Shown: positions 36,855-50,408, numbered from the stretch's first letter. The stretch is 64,000 nt of DNA from an uncultured Lachnospiraceae bacterium (GCA_947652925.1 CANTEW010000008.1:1-64000), one strand, 5' to 3'. Numbers and translations are program-made. The notes: a model not told the origin generated them from the sequence alone.

Positions 36855-36901
36855 AAAAAACACCGCCTTTCTGATATCTTCTATGTATATCAGAAAGGCG
36901 G
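36855..36901 (-). terminator. Strong terminator of the His-rich peptide gene
   Basis: A perfect 15-bp stem (CCGCCTTTCTGATAT and its complement) with a 9-base loop is followed by TG and six T on the minus strand. Confidence 0.92.
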
Positions 36902-36933
36902 CCATAAATACAGCGCTTTGCAAAACACTGTCT

Positions 36934-37221
36934 TTAATGATGTCTCACCGCATGATGCCTCACTGCATGCCGTTTCCCATTCCTATGGGTCGTCTTATGC
37001 TTCTGGCAATACCTTTTGCATTTACTCTTGCTCCTGTGGGTCGTATCATGGTAAGCACAGTAAACACCTGTATGCTGGCTGCTATGATAGGTGTTCTGGT
37101 AACTGCTATGATGGCCGCCCCCATGTCCATGTGCCATGACCGGTGCGGTGAGACTGCCTGATACCATGACTGCTGCCATCAGCGCCGCTGCTGTTTTTTT
37201 CCAACCCTTTGAGATCTTCAT
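36934..37221 (-). CDS. Small secreted His/Cys-rich protein
   Basis: A 95-residue protein with a clear signal peptide (residues 1-30, ending PVMAHG). The mature 65 residues are rich in His, Lys, Tyr and Thr. They contain two related motifs, YCAYHDTTHRSKSK and YCQKHKTTHRNGKR, then a terminal HAVRHHAVRHH repeat. The regular Cys and His spacing suggests metal binding (zinc, nickel or copper). This is an inference, and no family was recognised. It has its own GAGGAGG ribosome site and a strong terminator, so it is expressed as a single gene. Confidence 0.75.
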   Translation of the reverse strand: MKISKGWKKTAAALMAAVMVSGSLTAPVMAHGHGGGHHSSYQNTYHSSQHTGVYCAYHDTTHRSKSKCKRYCQKHKTTHRNGKRHAVRHHAVRHH

Positions 37222-37341
37222 CTTGGAACCCTCCTCATATCGTTGTTATTTTTTTCCATTACATATATAACACGATCCTGGATAGCAAACCCTTGCAAAA
37301 GATCCCGATCATTTATAAATTTATCTGATCCAAAATACGTT

Positions 37342-37392
37342 AAAAAAAACGCCGCTCCAGAGCCCTGTACGAAACATGCTCCAAAGCGACGT
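37342..37392 (-). terminator. Terminator of the hrcA-dnaJ operon
   Basis: Minus-strand arms ACGTCGCT/AGCGGCGT with a 28-base loop are followed by eight T, just after the dnaJ stop. Confidence 0.8.
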
Positions 37393-37400
37393 CCATCCAT

Positions 37401-38501
37401 CTATTTTTTCTTTTTACACGCCCGGTCAAATGCTCTGAGCGCTTCTTTCGCCTCCCGGTTGAGTTTTGTGGGGACCTGGACGACCAAGGTCACATAATGG
37501 CTCCCCCGGACCCTGCTGTTGCGGATGCTGGGTACGCCCTTGTCTTTCAGACGGATACGGGTATCTGTCTGCGTCCCCGGTTTCACGTCATACATGATAT
37601 CCCCGTCCACTGTTGAGATGCGCACTTCGCCGCCCAGCGCTGCCTGGGCATATGTGATGGGGGCTGTGGAATAGATATCATCGCCTCGTCTCTGGAATAT
37701 AGGATGTCTGGCCACCACTACTTCTACAAGCAGGTCTCCTCTCGGCCCACCGTTGGTGCCAGGCTCCCCTTTATCCCGGATGCGCACAGACTGCCCGTTA
37801 TCGATCCCAGCAGGGATACTGACTTTGATCTTCGTGCGCTTGGAAATGTAACCTGTCCCCTTGCAGTCTGGGCATTTCTCTTTGACCACTTTCCCGCTGC
37901 CCCCGCATTCCGGACATACCTGCACATTGCGGGTCATACCGAACAGAGACTGCTGGGTATAGACGATCTGCCCCTCGCCGTTACATTTCGGACAGGTCTC
38001 CGGTGAGGTCCCCGGTCTTGCGCCGCTGCCTTTACATGTACTGCACTCCTCCTTGAGCATGATCTCGATCTCTTTTTCACATCCAAATACAGCTTCCTCG
38101 AACGTGATATTGATCCTGCCCCTCAAGTTCGCGCCCTTCATCGGCCCGCTCCTGGCACGTCTCCGACTCCCTCCGCCAAACAGATCTCCGAATATATCCC
38201 CGAAAATATCTCCCATATCGGCAGAATTGAAATCGAAGCCTCCGAAACCGCCGAAGCCGCCTCCGCCGTTTTCAAAGGCGGCATGACCGAATTGGTCATA
38301 CTGCCGCCTCTTATCCGCATCGCTTAGGATCGCATACGCATTCGTGGCCTCTTTAAATTTCTGCTCTGCCTCTTTATCGCCTGGATTGGCATCTGGATGA
38401 TACTTTTTAGCCAGTTTCCGGTATGCTTTCTTGATCGCCGCCTCATCCGCATTCCTGTCCACGCCTAAGACTTCATATAGATCTCTCTGTTGTTCTGCCA
38501 T
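37401..38501 (-). CDS. dnaJ: Chaperone protein DnaJ
   Basis: A 366-residue Hsp40 co-chaperone that stimulates DnaK ATPase. The J domain has the HPD motif ([10 protein letters not shown]). A Gly/Phe-rich linker follows, then four zinc-finger repeats ([32 protein letters not shown]) and the C-terminal substrate-binding domains. GGGAGG precedes the ATG. It is the last gene of the CIRCE-controlled operon. Confidence 0.98.
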   Translation of the reverse strand: MAEQQRDLYEVLGVDRNADEAAIKKAYRKLAKKYHPDANPGDKEAEQKFKEATNAYAILSDADKRRQYDQFGHAAFENGGGGFGGFGGFDFNSADMGDIFGDIFGDLFGGGSRRRARSGPMKGANLRGRINITFEEAVFGCEKEIEIMLKEECSTCKGSGARPGTSPETCPKCNGEGQIVYTQQSLFGMTRNVQVCPECGGSGKVVKEKCPDCKGTGYISKRTKIKVSIPAGIDNGQSVRIRDKGEPGTNGGPRGDLLVEVVVARHPIFQRRGDDIYSTAPITYAQAALGGEVRISTVDGDIMYDVKPGTQTDTRIRLKDKGVPSIRNSRVRGSHYVTLVVQVPTKLNREAKEALRAFDRACKKKK

Positions 38502-38543
38502 GGTTACCTCCCATCCATGCGTGGTCTGCTATCGGATCTTTCC

Positions 38544-41107
<2,564 letters not shown>

Positions 41108-41157
41108 TGCCTTTCCCCGCCTTTCTCAAAACTATCCTGATCCGTATGGACCAGACT

Positions 41158-42189
41158 CTATGTTTTTCTGAACATGGTGTCCAACTGGGCACGCAATACT
41201 TTCAGACTATCGACCACATTCTCGTAATCCATCCTCTTCGGCCCCACGATACCGATCGTACCACGGATGCCTTCGCCCAGCTCATATGTGGCAGTCACTA
41301 CACTGCAATCCTTCATAGTCTTTATCGGCGCTTCATCTCCGATATACACCTGGATGCCGGTACTCTCTTCATCTGCCATAGTCTCCTTCACAAGATCCAC
41401 CAGCTGCTGCTTTTCCTCAAAAGTGGATATGAACTCGCTGGCTTTGGAACTGTCGCTCAGCTCCGGATACTTGAAGATATTTGTCGCACCTGAAGTATAG
41501 ATCTCCAGATCCTCATCTACCTGTATCACATTGGCGACTGCGTCCAGCACACTCCCTACCACACTGCCATACTCGCCCGCCTGCTCTTTCAGCTGCGCGA
41601 TCATGCCCAGGTTGATCTCCGCTGCCGGGATCCCGTTCAGACTGTTATTCAGCAAAAAGTTCAGCTTAAAGATCGTATCATCGCTCATCTGCTCATCCAG
41701 ATCGATGATCTCATTGCGGATACGGTTCCCGGCAGTGACGACCACCACCACCAACTGCAGCCTGTTCAGCCTGGATAATTGGATGAATTTTAACCGATCA
41801 TCAGAAAAAGAAGGCGCAGAGATAAGAGTTGCATAGTTCGTATTCTGAGCCAAAGTCTTTACGACCTGTTTCAGTACCTTCTCCATCTTGTCAGTCTTCT
41901 CGATCATCAATCCTTTTATCTCTGCGATCTCCTCATCCTTCTCAGCCATGAGCGCATCCACATACAACCGGTATCCTTTATCCGAAGGGATCCTTCCCGC
42001 CGATGTATGCGGTTGATGGATATATCCCATCTCTTCCAGGTCTGACATCTCATTGCGTATCGTAGCGGAGCTGAGGTTTAGATCCGTAAATTTTGAGATC
42101 GTCCTGGAACCTACGGGCTCCCCTGTCTCCAGATATGTTTTGATGATCGCTCTCAGGATCTTCTTTTTACGCCCATCCAGTTGTTCCAT
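41158..42189 (-). CDS. hrcA: Heat-inducible transcription repressor HrcA
   Basis: A 343-residue repressor that binds CIRCE and shuts off the class I heat-shock operon. An N-terminal winged helix (GSRTISKFTDLNLSSATIRNEM) and the HrcA core (GTIGIVGPKRMDYENVVDSL) are present. The start at 42189 is chosen because the upstream in-frame ATG lies inside the CIRCE element. It is the first gene of hrcA-grpE-dnaK-dnaJ and represses itself. Confidence 0.97.
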   Translation of the reverse strand: MEQLDGRKKKILRAIIKTYLETGEPVGSRTISKFTDLNLSSATIRNEMSDLEEMGYIHQPHTSAGRIPSDKGYRLYVDALMAEKDEEIAEIKGLMIEKTDKMEKVLKQVVKTLAQNTNYATLISAPSFSDDRLKFIQLSRLNRLQLVVVVVTAGNRIRNEIIDLDEQMSDDTIFKLNFLLNNSLNGIPAAEINLGMIAQLKEQAGEYGSVVGSVLDAVANVIQVDEDLEIYTSGATNIFKYPELSDSSKASEFISTFEEKQQLVDLVKETMADEESTGIQVYIGDEAPIKTMKDCSVVTATYELGEGIRGTIGIVGPKRMDYENVVDSLKVLRAQLDTMFRKT

Positions 42190-42217
42190 CCCTCGCTCCC
42201 TTTCTTTCTTAAGGTTG

Positions 42218-42244
42218 TTAGCACTCATGTTTTTGGAGTGCTAA
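42218..42244. promoter_or_regulatory. CIRCE operator
   Basis: TTAGCACTC, nine bases, GAGTGCTAA: a perfect match to the HrcA-binding CIRCE consensus. It sits between the hrcA promoter and start. Confidence 0.98.
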
Positions 42245-42256
42245 CATCTTGATAAC

Positions 42257-42285
42257 AATATACACCTCCCCTCTTTTTTTGTCAA
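42257..42285 (-). promoter_or_regulatory. Sigma-A promoter of the hrcA operon
   Basis: On the minus strand TTGACA, 17 bases and TATATT lie just upstream of CIRCE, which would overlap the transcription start. Confidence 0.8.
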
Positions 42286-42306
42286 GAGGTGGAGGTGTAT
42301 TTTTTT
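42260..42306 (+). terminator. Inverted repeat spanning the hrcA promoter, terminator-like on the plus strand
   Basis: ATACACCTCC at 42260-42269 and its exact complement at 42291-42300, with inner CCTCT/AGAGG, form about 15 paired bases followed by T7 on the plus strand. The hrcA -35 box lies in the loop and the -10 box overlaps one arm. It could terminate antisense transcription or be an operator. Confidence 0.65.
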
Positions 42307-42320
42307 ACATCCATGACCGA

Positions 42321-43265
42321 TCACTGCAACACTGTCCTGGCCGCTCCATAGATCCCTGCATCATTTCCAAGGACGGCCAACCTGATAGGTATTTCCTTAC
42401 AAGATGGGAACGCTGCTTTTGTAAATTCCCGTTGCACAGCATCTATGAGAGGCATGCCCGCTCTCGCGACCCCGCCTCCGATAAGGATGACTTCCGGATC
42501 CACTACACATGCGAACATAGCCAGTCCGCGTCCCAGATAAGCCGCAAACTTATCTACGACTCTGCCCGCTAAGCTGTCGCCTTGTTTATAGGCGTCAAAA
42601 ACTGCTTTCGCTGTCAGTCCCCCCGCCCCTAGCATACGCAGCATACTATCCTCTGTACTTTTTTCCAGCTCTTTTTCTGCCAGCCTCACGATACCAGTGG
42701 CGGAGGCGACCTGTTCCAGGCACCCCCGGTTCCCACAATTACAGGGTTCTGTCTCCGATGGCTCTATGTTCGCATGCCCGATCTCTCCTCCGGCTCCATG
42801 GACGCCCGGTAAGATCTTCCCATCCACGATGATCCCACCGCCCACACCAGTGCCCAGAGTAGCCATGATCACCTGCGAAGCACCTTCCGCTCCGCCTTTC
42901 CACGCCTCACCCAGCGCGGCTGCATTGGCGTCATTCGCCGCCTTCGCGGGCAATCCGGTCAGCTCCTCCATTTCTTTTGATACATGTTTATACCCCCAAT
43001 CCAGATTCACCGCCCGGGAGACTTCACCCTCCCGGTTGACCGGCCCGGGCACTCCCACACCCACTCCAGCCACTTTTTCTCTTGAGATCCCTCTCTCCTG
43101 CATCTTTGCCTGGATAGAAGCTGCCGCATCCGGCAGGATAGCTTTTCCATGTTCCTCTGTCCGAGTTGGGATCTCCCATTTTTCTTCCAGTGTCCCATCC
43201 ACCCGGAACAATCCGCATTTTATACTGGTCCCGCCCACATCGATCCCGAAACAGTATTCTTTCAT
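42321..43265 (-). CDS. glcK: ROK-family glucokinase
   Basis: A 314-residue sugar kinase that phosphorylates glucose with ATP. The phosphate-binding motif is FGIDVGGTSIKCGLF, followed by the substrate motif GVPGPVN, the ROK catalytic region (GTGVGGGIIVDGK, GAGGEIGH) and the ROK zinc cluster CNCGNRGCLEQ. Length is typical. It lies seven bases after hprK, another carbon-control gene. Other ROK substrates cannot be excluded. Confidence 0.9.
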   Translation of the reverse strand: MKEYCFGIDVGGTSIKCGLFRVDGTLEEKWEIPTRTEEHGKAILPDAAASIQAKMQERGISREKVAGVGVGVPGPVNREGEVSRAVNLDWGYKHVSKEMEELTGLPAKAANDANAAALGEAWKGGAEGASQVIMATLGTGVGGGIIVDGKILPGVHGAGGEIGHANIEPSETEPCNCGNRGCLEQVASATGIVRLAEKELEKSTEDSMLRMLGAGGLTAKAVFDAYKQGDSLAGRVVDKFAAYLGRGLAMFACVVDPEVILIGGGVARAGMPLIDAVQREFTKAAFPSCKEIPIRLAVLGNDAGIYGAARTVLQ

Positions 43266-43271
43266 GGCCTT

Positions 43272-44198
43272 TTAACCCTTTCTAGTGATGTTCTCCTGCA
43301 CCCTCCTGTATAACTCCTCTGCCGCATTGTAGCCCATCTTTTTCTGACGATGGTTCACAGCAGCCGCCTCCACGATCACCGCCAGGTTCCGCCCTGGACG
43401 GATCGGTAAGGAATGACAGACCACTTTATTCCCCAGATACTCAATGTATTCCTCATTGAGCCCCATCCTGTCATATTCTTTTTCACGATCCCACTCTTCC
43501 AGTTTTATGACCAGGTCCACAGATTGCGTATCTTTCACACACTCCACACCAAATAAAGTCTTCACATTGATGATCCCGATGCCGCGCAATTCGATGAAAT
43601 GCCGTGTGATATCCGGTGCAGAACCGACCAGTGTAGCATCACTGACTTTTCGGAGCTGTACCACATCGTCACTGACCAGCCGATGCCCGCGCCTGATCAG
43701 CTCCAGAGCCGCCTCGCTCTTACCGATCCCGCTCTCCCCGGTGATCAAGATCCCTTCTCCGTATACATCCACCAACACGCCATGGATGGAGATACACGGT
43801 GCAAGTTCCACTCCCAGCCACCGGACAGCCTCCGCTATGAGATTAGACGTGGTCCTGTCTGTGATGAATGTGGGGACATCATATTTGTATGCAAGCTCCA
43901 GCATTTTATCCGAAGGTTTGGTCTTCGTGCTGAAAATGACACAGGGGATCTTGCTGGAGATAAAACGCTCATAGGCAAAATTCCGCTCTTCCTCCGTCAG
44001 ATGCTCCAGATATGTGTATTCCACATAGCCGATGATCTGCACCCTCTGAGAGGAAAAATGCTCCAGATAACCAGTCAGCTGCAAGGCTGGACGGTTGATA
44101 TCCGGGAGTGTCACATATTTCCCCTCCAGATCCATATCCGGCGTCATATTTTTCAGGCTCAAGGCCTGTGCCATTTTCGTGATCGCAACACCTTTCAT
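43272..44198 (-). CDS. hprK: HPr kinase/phosphorylase
   Basis: A 308-residue regulator of carbon catabolite repression that phosphorylates HPr on Ser46 and removes the phosphate. Walker A is GESGIGKSEAALELI, and the HprK signature region is ELRGIGIINVKTLFG. Length is typical. A GGAGGAGG ribosome site precedes the start. It lies between uvrC and glcK. Confidence 0.97.
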   Translation of the reverse strand: MKGVAITKMAQALSLKNMTPDMDLEGKYVTLPDINRPALQLTGYLEHFSSQRVQIIGYVEYTYLEHLTEEERNFAYERFISSKIPCVIFSTKTKPSDKMLELAYKYDVPTFITDRTTSNLIAEAVRWLGVELAPCISIHGVLVDVYGEGILITGESGIGKSEAALELIRRGHRLVSDDVVQLRKVSDATLVGSAPDITRHFIELRGIGIINVKTLFGVECVKDTQSVDLVIKLEEWDREKEYDRMGLNEEYIEYLGNKVVCHSLPIRPGRNLAVIVEAAAVNHRQKKMGYNAAEELYRRVQENITRKG

Positions 44199-44220
44199 CT
44201 TCTATCCTCCTCCAGATCAG

Positions 44221-46059
44221 TCATCCTTTATCATCCTCACCATGAAAAAAAACATATACCTGTGCAGCCGCCCTCTCATTCATGGACGGGATCTGCTGTA
44301 ATTCTTCTTTCGTAGCCTGCTGGATGCCATCCAACGACCTGTAATGTTTCATCAACGCCTTGCGTCTGGCAGGCCCAATACCGGGGATATCATCCAGGAT
44401 CGAATGCACCTGCCCCTTGCTCCGCAGGTTTCTGTGGTATTCTATGGCGAACCGGTGGGCTTCGTCCTGGATCCGTGTGATCAGCTTAAATCCTTCCGAC
44501 GAAGTATCGATCGGTATCTCTTCGTTATTAAAATACAATCCCCTCGTCCGGTGATGGTCGTCCTTCACCATCCCGCAGACCGGGACCTGGATATGCAGTT
44601 TTTCCAACACATCCAACGCTATGTTCACCTGCCCGCGCCCGCCATCCATCAAGATCAGGTCTGGATAGCAGGAAAAACTGTCGAATTCTTTGCCCGAGTC
44701 ATGGGTAAACCGTCTGGTGAGGACTTCTTCCATACTGGCATAGTCATTCGGCCCTTGCACAGACCGTATCTTGAACTTACGGTAATCACTCCTCTTGGGT
44801 CTCCCCCGCTCATAGACCACCATAGAACCCACGGATTGAAAGCCGCTGATATTCGAGATATCATATGCTTCCATACGGACGATCGGATCCAGGTGCAGCC
44901 AGCCAGCCACTTCCTTGACTGCCCCGATCGTGCGCCCTTCCTCTCTTTTGATCTTCTCTCTGTCCTGGCTGAGGAGCAGGGACGCGTTCTGCGCCGCCAT
45001 CTCCACCATCTTTTCTTTTGTCCCCTTTTTTGGCACTCGGATATGGACCTTCTGTCCTCTCCGGCTCGTGAGCCAGCTGGCGATCACTTCTTTTTCTTCA
45101 ATCTCCTCCTGGATGATCAGTTCATGGGGGATGAAAGGAGTCCCTGCATAAAATTGCTTCAGGAAACTGGTCAGTACCTGCCCCCGGGTATCCCCTCTGG
45201 CCACCCGCAGATAGAAATGATCCCGTCCGATCAGCCTTCCATCCCGGATAAAGAACACCTGGACAATGGCGTCCTCCTCATCCATAGCCATAGCCACCAC
45301 GTCATTGTCTTCCCCGCCGTGTCCTGTGATCTTCTGCCGCTCCCCGATCCGCTCGATACTCTGGATCAGATCCCGGTATCCCATGGCATCCTCATACCGC
45401 AGTTCTTCAGATGCCTGCTGCATCTTCTCCTGTAATCCCTGGATCGTATCCTGGTACTGGCCGCCCAAAAATCCCAACGCGCCTTTCACCCCCTGCTGAT
45501 AGACTTCCGCACTCACATTTCCCTGGCAGGGAGCATCGCACTGATGGATATGATAGTACAGACAAGGCCTCTCCTTCCCGATATCCTGGGGGAGTTTCCG
45601 GCTGCATGCCCGCAGATGGTAGATCCTCCGGATCAATTCGATGGCATCTTTGACCGCCCCTGCGCTGGTATATGGCCCAAAATATTTGGATCTGTCTTTC
45701 TTCATACGCCGGGAAAATAAAACACGGGGGAACTCTTCCTCCATAGTCACCCGGATAAAAGGATAACTCTTATCATCCTTCAGCATCGTATTGTACTTGG
45801 GACGATGCTCTTTGATCAGATTGCACTCAAGTACCAGGGCTTCCAACTCGGAATCCGTGACGATATATTCGAAACGTGCGATATGGGTCACCATCTGCTC
45901 GATCTTGACGCCTTTATTCCTGCTGGTCTGGAAATATTGACGCACCCGGTTTTTCAGGCTGATCGCTTTCCCCACGTAAATGATCTCGTCTTTGGCATCG
46001 TGCATAAGATACACCCCCGGCTTTGCGGGGAGCTTTTTCAATTCTTCTTCAAATGCCAT
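44221..46059 (-). CDS. uvrC: Excinuclease ABC subunit C
   Basis: A 612-residue nuclease of nucleotide excision repair that makes both cuts around a lesion. The GIY-YIG domain ([20 protein letters not shown]), the UVR motif ([22 protein letters not shown]), the RNase H-like endonuclease domain ([22 protein letters not shown]) and the C-terminal tandem helix-hairpin-helix ([18 protein letters not shown]) are all present. It lies just after ftsH. Confidence 0.98.
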   Translation of the reverse strand: MAFEEELKKLPAKPGVYLMHDAKDEIIYVGKAISLKNRVRQYFQTSRNKGVKIEQMVTHIARFEYIVTDSELEALVLECNLIKEHRPKYNTMLKDDKSYPFIRVTMEEEFPRVLFSRRMKKDRSKYFGPYTSAGAVKDAIELIRRIYHLRACSRKLPQDIGKERPCLYYHIHQCDAPCQGNVSAEVYQQGVKGALGFLGGQYQDTIQGLQEKMQQASEELRYEDAMGYRDLIQSIERIGERQKITGHGGEDNDVVAMAMDEEDAIVQVFFIRDGRLIGRDHFYLRVARGDTRGQVLTSFLKQFYAGTPFIPHELIIQEEIEEKEVIASWLTSRRGQKVHIRVPKKGTKEKMVEMAAQNASLLLSQDREKIKREEGRTIGAVKEVAGWLHLDPIVRMEAYDISNISGFQSVGSMVVYERGRPKRSDYRKFKIRSVQGPNDYASMEEVLTRRFTHDSGKEFDSFSCYPDLILMDGGRGQVNIALDVLEKLHIQVPVCGMVKDDHHRTRGLYFNNEEIPIDTSSEGFKLITRIQDEAHRFAIEYHRNLRSKGQVHSILDDIPGIGPARRKALMKHYRSLDGIQQATKEELQQIPSMNERAAAQVYVFFHGEDDKG

Positions 46060-46070
46060 CTCCCAACCCT

Positions 46071-48002
46071 CTATGCCTGCACTTTTTCCGCAATGCGCGG
46101 GACAGCCTTTTTCTCCGTCTCATCCGGTTCCGGCAGGCCTTTCACTTTCCGGAAGATCTTCATAAATTCTTTTCCAGTGATCGTTTCTTTCTCGATCAGG
46201 AATTCTGCGATCTTATCCATGACATCCCTGTTCTCTGTGAGCAGGCGTTTTGCCTCTTCATAGGACCTGTGGAGAAGATCCATCACCTCGTGATCCACTT
46301 CCGTAGCTGTATCATCCCCACACTCCAAGACTGCCCTTCCATCCAGATATTTACTCTGCTGCGCGGCCAGCCCCATGAGCCCGAATTTCTTTGACATCCC
46401 GTACTGGGTCACCATAGCCCGGGCCATTTTGGTAGCTTTCTCTATATCATTGGCCGCTCCGGTAGTGACTGTATCAAATACGATCTCCTCTGCTGCGCGA
46501 CCTCCCAGATAACCCACCAGCATAGCCTCCAGCTCTTTTTCCGTGTTCAGGTATTTCTCTTCTTCCGGCACCTGCATCACATAGCCTAAAGCCCCCATCG
46601 TACGGGGTACGATCGTGATCTTCTGTACTGGCTCCGCATCTTTTTGCAGAGCGCTGACCAGCGCATGGCCCACCTCATGATACGATACGATGCGCCTTTC
46701 TTCGGCACTGAGGATACGGTCTTTCTTTTCCTTTCCCACCAGTACCACTTCCACCGCCTCAAACAGATCTTTCTGGCTCACAGCTTTGCGTCCGTGTTTC
46801 ACCGCCAGGATAGCCGCCTCATTGATCATATTTGCAAGATCAGACCCTACTGCCCCAGAAGTGGACAGGGCGATCTCTTCAAAATCCACCGTTTCATCCA
46901 GGGAAACATTTTTTGCATGTACTTTCAAGATATCTACACGCCCTTTAAGATCCGGACGGTCCACGATCACCCGGCGGTCAAAACGTCCCGGACGCAGCAG
47001 CGCCGGATCCAACACTTCCGGACGGTTGGTCGCCGCTAAGATCAACAGGCCTTTCGATGCCTCAAACCCATCCATCTCTGCCAAGAGCTGGTTCAGCGTT
47101 TGTTCACGCTCATCATTTCCGCCTCCGTAATGGCCATCTCTGCTCTTGCCAATGGCATCCACTTCATCAATGAAGATGATACAGGGCGCATTCTTCTTCG
47201 CCTCTTCAAACAGATCACGGACACGGGAAGCGCCCACGCCCACGAACATCTCCACAAAGTCAGAACCTGACAGGGAGAAAAACGGCACATGTGCTTCCCC
47301 TGCCACTGCTTTTGCCAGGAGTGTCTTGCCTGTACCGGGAGGCCCTACCAGGAGCGCCCCTTTGGGGAGTTTCGCGCCGATAGCTGTATATTTTCCCGGA
47401 TCGTGTAAAAACTCTACGACCTCCTGGAGAGATTCCTTTGCCTCATCCTGCCCCGCCACATCCTGGAAAGTCACACCCGTCTCTTTCTGCACATAGGCTT
47501 TGGCTTTACTCTTGCCTACACCCATCATCCCTCCTCTTCCCATCTTCCGCATAAAAAGCATCAACAGGCCAAAAAGGACCAGAGTGGGCAGCATGAGCGT
47601 GACAAGGTTTGAAAAAAGTTCTGCCGCAGGATCTGGCACCTTCAACTCATATGTGAGATCCTCGTACTCTTCCAAACGTTCCACCAATGCATCGCCGCTC
47701 TCTATCGCATGGGTATAATATTTCCTCTCCCTATATCTGTCTGGATCTTTTTTTGGTGTTATGGTGATTGTGCCATTTTGGATGACGACTTCTTTTATCT
47801 CATCATCTTCCAGCATAGACAAAAATTCATTGTATGTGACTTCCTCCATGTCGCCTTTGAACATATTCGTAAAAAGGCTGACACCTACCAATGTCACCAT
47901 CAGGCACAGTAAGAACACCAGGATCGACTGCCTGTTCTTAGGTCCGTTATCCCGCGGTCCATTGTTATCCCCCCGCTGATCTTTGCTCGGTTTATTGCCC
48001 AT
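46071..48002 (-). CDS. ftsH: ATP-dependent zinc metalloprotease FtsH
   Basis: A 643-residue membrane AAA+ protease for quality control. Two membrane segments (about residues 26-45 and 130-155) flank an external domain. The AAA domain has Walker [15 protein letters not shown], Walker [12 protein letters not shown] and the second region of homology RPGRFDRR. The zinc site is HEVGH with a downstream Asp. The usual HEAGH has Val in the third position, a mild variant. A strong promoter lies at 48029-48057. Confidence 0.98.
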   Translation of the reverse strand: MGNKPSKDQRGDNNGPRDNGPKNRQSILVFLLCLMVTLVGVSLFTNMFKGDMEEVTYNEFLSMLEDDEIKEVVIQNGTITITPKKDPDRYRERKYYTHAIESGDALVERLEEYEDLTYELKVPDPAAELFSNLVTLMLPTLVLFGLLMLFMRKMGRGGMMGVGKSKAKAYVQKETGVTFQDVAGQDEAKESLQEVVEFLHDPGKYTAIGAKLPKGALLVGPPGTGKTLLAKAVAGEAHVPFFSLSGSDFVEMFVGVGASRVRDLFEEAKKNAPCIIFIDEVDAIGKSRDGHYGGGNDEREQTLNQLLAEMDGFEASKGLLILAATNRPEVLDPALLRPGRFDRRVIVDRPDLKGRVDILKVHAKNVSLDETVDFEEIALSTSGAVGSDLANMINEAAILAVKHGRKAVSQKDLFEAVEVVLVGKEKKDRILSAEERRIVSYHEVGHALVSALQKDAEPVQKITIVPRTMGALGYVMQVPEEEKYLNTEKELEAMLVGYLGGRAAEEIVFDTVTTGAANDIEKATKMARAMVTQYGMSKKFGLMGLAAQQSKYLDGRAVLECGDDTATEVDHEVMDLLHRSYEEAKRLLTENRDVMDKIAEFLIEKETITGKEFMKIFRKVKGLPEPDETEKKAVPRIAEKVQA

Positions 48003-48028
48003 TTCATTCCTCCTCTTGTTATCCTTCT

Positions 48029-48057
48029 ATTATAAAGACAGGCCTGGAATAAATCAA
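48029..48057 (-). promoter_or_regulatory. Sigma-A promoter of ftsH
   Basis: On the minus strand TTGATT, 17 bases and TATAAT lie about 30 bases upstream of the ftsH start. Confidence 0.8.
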
Positions 48058-48111
48058 TATGAAGATCCTGAAATAAATTACAATGATTCTTAAAGTTTTA
48101 TAAAAAGGCAT

Positions 48112-48139
48112 ATGGAAAATCCCTAAAATGTAGTATACT
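48112..48139 (+). promoter_or_regulatory. Weak promoter candidate for pyrG
   Basis: TATACT at 48134-48139 has only a poor -35 partner (ATGGAA at 48112-48117). The leader to 48243 has no convincing terminator, so a Bacillus-type pyrG attenuator was not seen. Confidence 0.3.
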
Positions 48140-48243
48140 GATTCTATATGATTTCATGCCTATGAAAATATAAACAATGTACTGACAAAAGGGCCGTCCG
48201 CAGGACAGCTCCTGGGAGTACATAAATGAGAACGGAGGAAAAT

Positions 48244-49854
48244 ATGGCTGTTAAATATGTATTTGTAACCGGAGGCGTGGTCTCAGGCCTGGGGAAAGGC
48301 ATCACCGCTGCATCCCTGGGCCGCTTGCTCAAGGCGAGAGGCTACAAAGTCACGATGCAGAAATTCGACCCCTATATCAACATCGATCCCGGCACCATGA
48401 ACCCTGTCCAGCACGGGGAAGTCTTTGTCACAGACGACGGCGCCGAGACTGACCTGGATCTTGGGCATTACGAGCGTTTTATCGACGAGAGCCTGGATAA
48501 AAACTCCAATGTGACCACAGGAAAAGTCTATTGGTCTGTGCTGACGAAAGAACGGCGGGGAGATTTTGGCGGCGGGACCGTACAAGTCATCCCCCACATC
48601 ACCAATGAGATCAAAAACCGTTTTTACAGGAATTTTACCAGCGATGACACCCGCATCGCCATCATCGAAGTGGGCGGGACCGTGGGCGATATCGAGAGCC
48701 AGCCCTTCCTGGAAGCCATCCGCCAGTTCCAGCACGAGATCGGACATGAAAATGCTATCCTGATCCATGTCACCTTGATCCCCTACCTGCGCGCGTCCCA
48801 GGAGATGAAGACAAAACCCACCCAGGCCAGCGTCAAAGAACTGCAGGGCATGGGAATCAGACCAGATATCATCGTCTGTCGTTCCGAGCTCCCGTTGGAT
48901 AAAAAGATCAAAGACAAGATCGCGCTGTTCTGTAATGTGCCCAGCAGCCATGTACTCCAGAACCTGGATGTGGAATACCTCTACGAAGCGCCTCTGGCCA
49001 TGGAGGAAGAACAGCTGGCACAGGTGGCCTGCGAATGCCTCAGACTGGATTGCCCGGAACCGGATCTGACTGACTGGATATCCATGGTGGAAGCCCTGCG
49101 CCACCCAAGCACTGAAGTCTCTATCGCCCTGGTGGGAAAATATATCCAACTGCACGATGCCTATATCAGCGTGGTAGAAGCATTAAAACATGGAGGGATC
49201 GCCAGCAAAGCCACCGTAAATATCCTCTGGATCGATTCCGAACAGGTGTCTGAAGAAAACGTTGCGGAAAAACTGGCCGGCGCAGACGGCATCCTGGTCC
49301 CCGGAGGTTTTGGCGACCGGGGCATTGAGGGCAAGATCCAGGCTATCCGCTACGCCCGTGAACAGAAGATCCCTTACCTGGGGCTCTGTCTGGGCATGCA
49401 GCTGGCCATCGTTGAATTTGCCAGAGATGTGGTGGGCTATTCTGATGCCCACAGTATCGAATTGAACCCGCGGACTGTCCATCCTGTCATCGATCTGATG
49501 CCGGACCAGGCGGATATCGAAGATATCGGAGGTACACTACGCCTCGGGGCCTATCCTTGTGTCCTGAAAAAAGATACCCTGTCCTATACGTTATACCAGG
49601 AAGGAACGATCCACGAACGGCACAGACACAGATATGAGGTCAACAACGACTACCGCAATGTCCTGGAGGAAAACGGCATGACCCTCTCCGGCCTATCACC
49701 AGATGGCAGGATCATAGAAATGATCGAATTAAGAGACCACCCGTTTTTTATCGCGACCCAGGCACATCCTGAACTGAAATCCAGGCCCAACCGCCCCCAC
49801 CCTCTCTTTAAAGGTCTGGTGCGCGCTGCCCTGACCCGCAGAGAAGGTAGATGA
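48244..49854 (+). CDS. pyrG: CTP synthase
   Basis: A 536-residue enzyme that converts UTP to CTP with ATP and glutamine. The synthetase domain opens [20 protein letters not shown]. The glutaminase domain has the nucleophile motif LGLCLGMQ and the C-terminal His-Glu pair ([10 protein letters not shown]). The start at 48244 has GGAGG five bases upstream. The in-frame ATG at 48226 has none. The stop overlaps the PAP2 gene start. Confidence 0.98.
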   Translation: MAVKYVFVTGGVVSGLGKGITAASLGRLLKARGYKVTMQKFDPYINIDPGTMNPVQHGEVFVTDDGAETDLDLGHYERFIDESLDKNSNVTTGKVYWSVLTKERRGDFGGGTVQVIPHITNEIKNRFYRNFTSDDTRIAIIEVGGTVGDIESQPFLEAIRQFQHEIGHENAILIHVTLIPYLRASQEMKTKPTQASVKELQGMGIRPDIIVCRSELPLDKKIKDKIALFCNVPSSHVLQNLDVEYLYEAPLAMEEEQLAQVACECLRLDCPEPDLTDWISMVEALRHPSTEVSIALVGKYIQLHDAYISVVEALKHGGIASKATVNILWIDSEQVSEENVAEKLAGADGILVPGGFGDRGIEGKIQAIRYAREQKIPYLGLCLGMQLAIVEFARDVVGYSDAHSIELNPRTVHPVIDLMPDQADIEDIGGTLRLGAYPCVLKKDTLSYTLYQEGTIHERHRHRYEVNNDYRNVLEENGMTLSGLSPDGRIIEMIELRDHPFFIATQAHPELKSRPNRPHPLFKGLVRAALTRREGR

Positions 49855-50396
49855 TGATGGATGCCTTGATACAACTGGACGGAAACTGCCTCCTATGGAT
49901 ACAGGAAGATCTGCGGCTGGATCTCTGGGATCCATTTTGGAAAGGTATCACTTTCCTGGGTGACAGAGGATGGTTTTGGCTGGTACTCTCCCTGTTATTG
50001 ATCGTTTTCCCAAAGACCCGTAAAACAGGGATCATGGCTCTGGCTTCCATGGCTCTCTGCGCACTTGTCACAAATGTATGTTTGAAAAACCTGGTCGCAC
50101 GCCCCAGACCTTATACGCAGATCCCGGGACTGACTGCACTCATACCAGCACCCTCCGACTATTCTTTCCCCTCCGGTCACACGACGGCCTCATTTGCCTG
50201 TGCCGGGGTCTATCTGCAGACTCTCCCGCGGAGATACGGTACAGCCGCCCTGCTCCTCGCTGCATCGATCGCCTTTTCCCGTCTTTATGTGGGCGTCCAT
50301 TACCCCACAGATGTTTTTGCCGGACTGCTCATCGGATTGGCGGGCAGCTGGATCATCTGCTCGATCGCAAAAAAAGACATTTCTACACGGATATGA
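49851..50396 (+). CDS. PAP2-family membrane phosphatase
   Basis: A 181-residue membrane protein with about five helices and the three PAP2 phosphatase motifs: [19 protein letters not shown] and [13 protein letters not shown]. Such enzymes dephosphorylate lipid phosphates, for example undecaprenyl diphosphate or phosphatidylglycerol phosphate. The precise substrate is not decided by sequence. The start overlaps the pyrG stop, so the two are co-translated. Confidence 0.92.
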   Translation: MMMDALIQLDGNCLLWIQEDLRLDLWDPFWKGITFLGDRGWFWLVLSLLLIVFPKTRKTGIMALASMALCALVTNVCLKNLVARPRPYTQIPGLTALIPAPSDYSFPSGHTTASFACAGVYLQTLPRRYGTAALLLAASIAFSRLYVGVHYPTDVFAGLLIGLAGSWIICSIAKKDISTRI

Positions 50397-50408
50397 TCAT
50401 ATCCAAAA

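Noticed and set aside
37218..37400. 60-codon frame between dnaJ and the His-rich gene
   Set aside because: It covers the dnaJ terminator hairpin and has no ribosome site.
42189..42228. Upstream ATG for hrcA at 42228
   Set aside because: That codon lies inside the CIRCE operator. The ATG at 42189 has a ribosome site and fits the family N-terminus.
48140..48243. Bacillus-type pyrG attenuator
   Set aside because: No run of G at a likely transcript start and no stem followed by a T-run before the gene.
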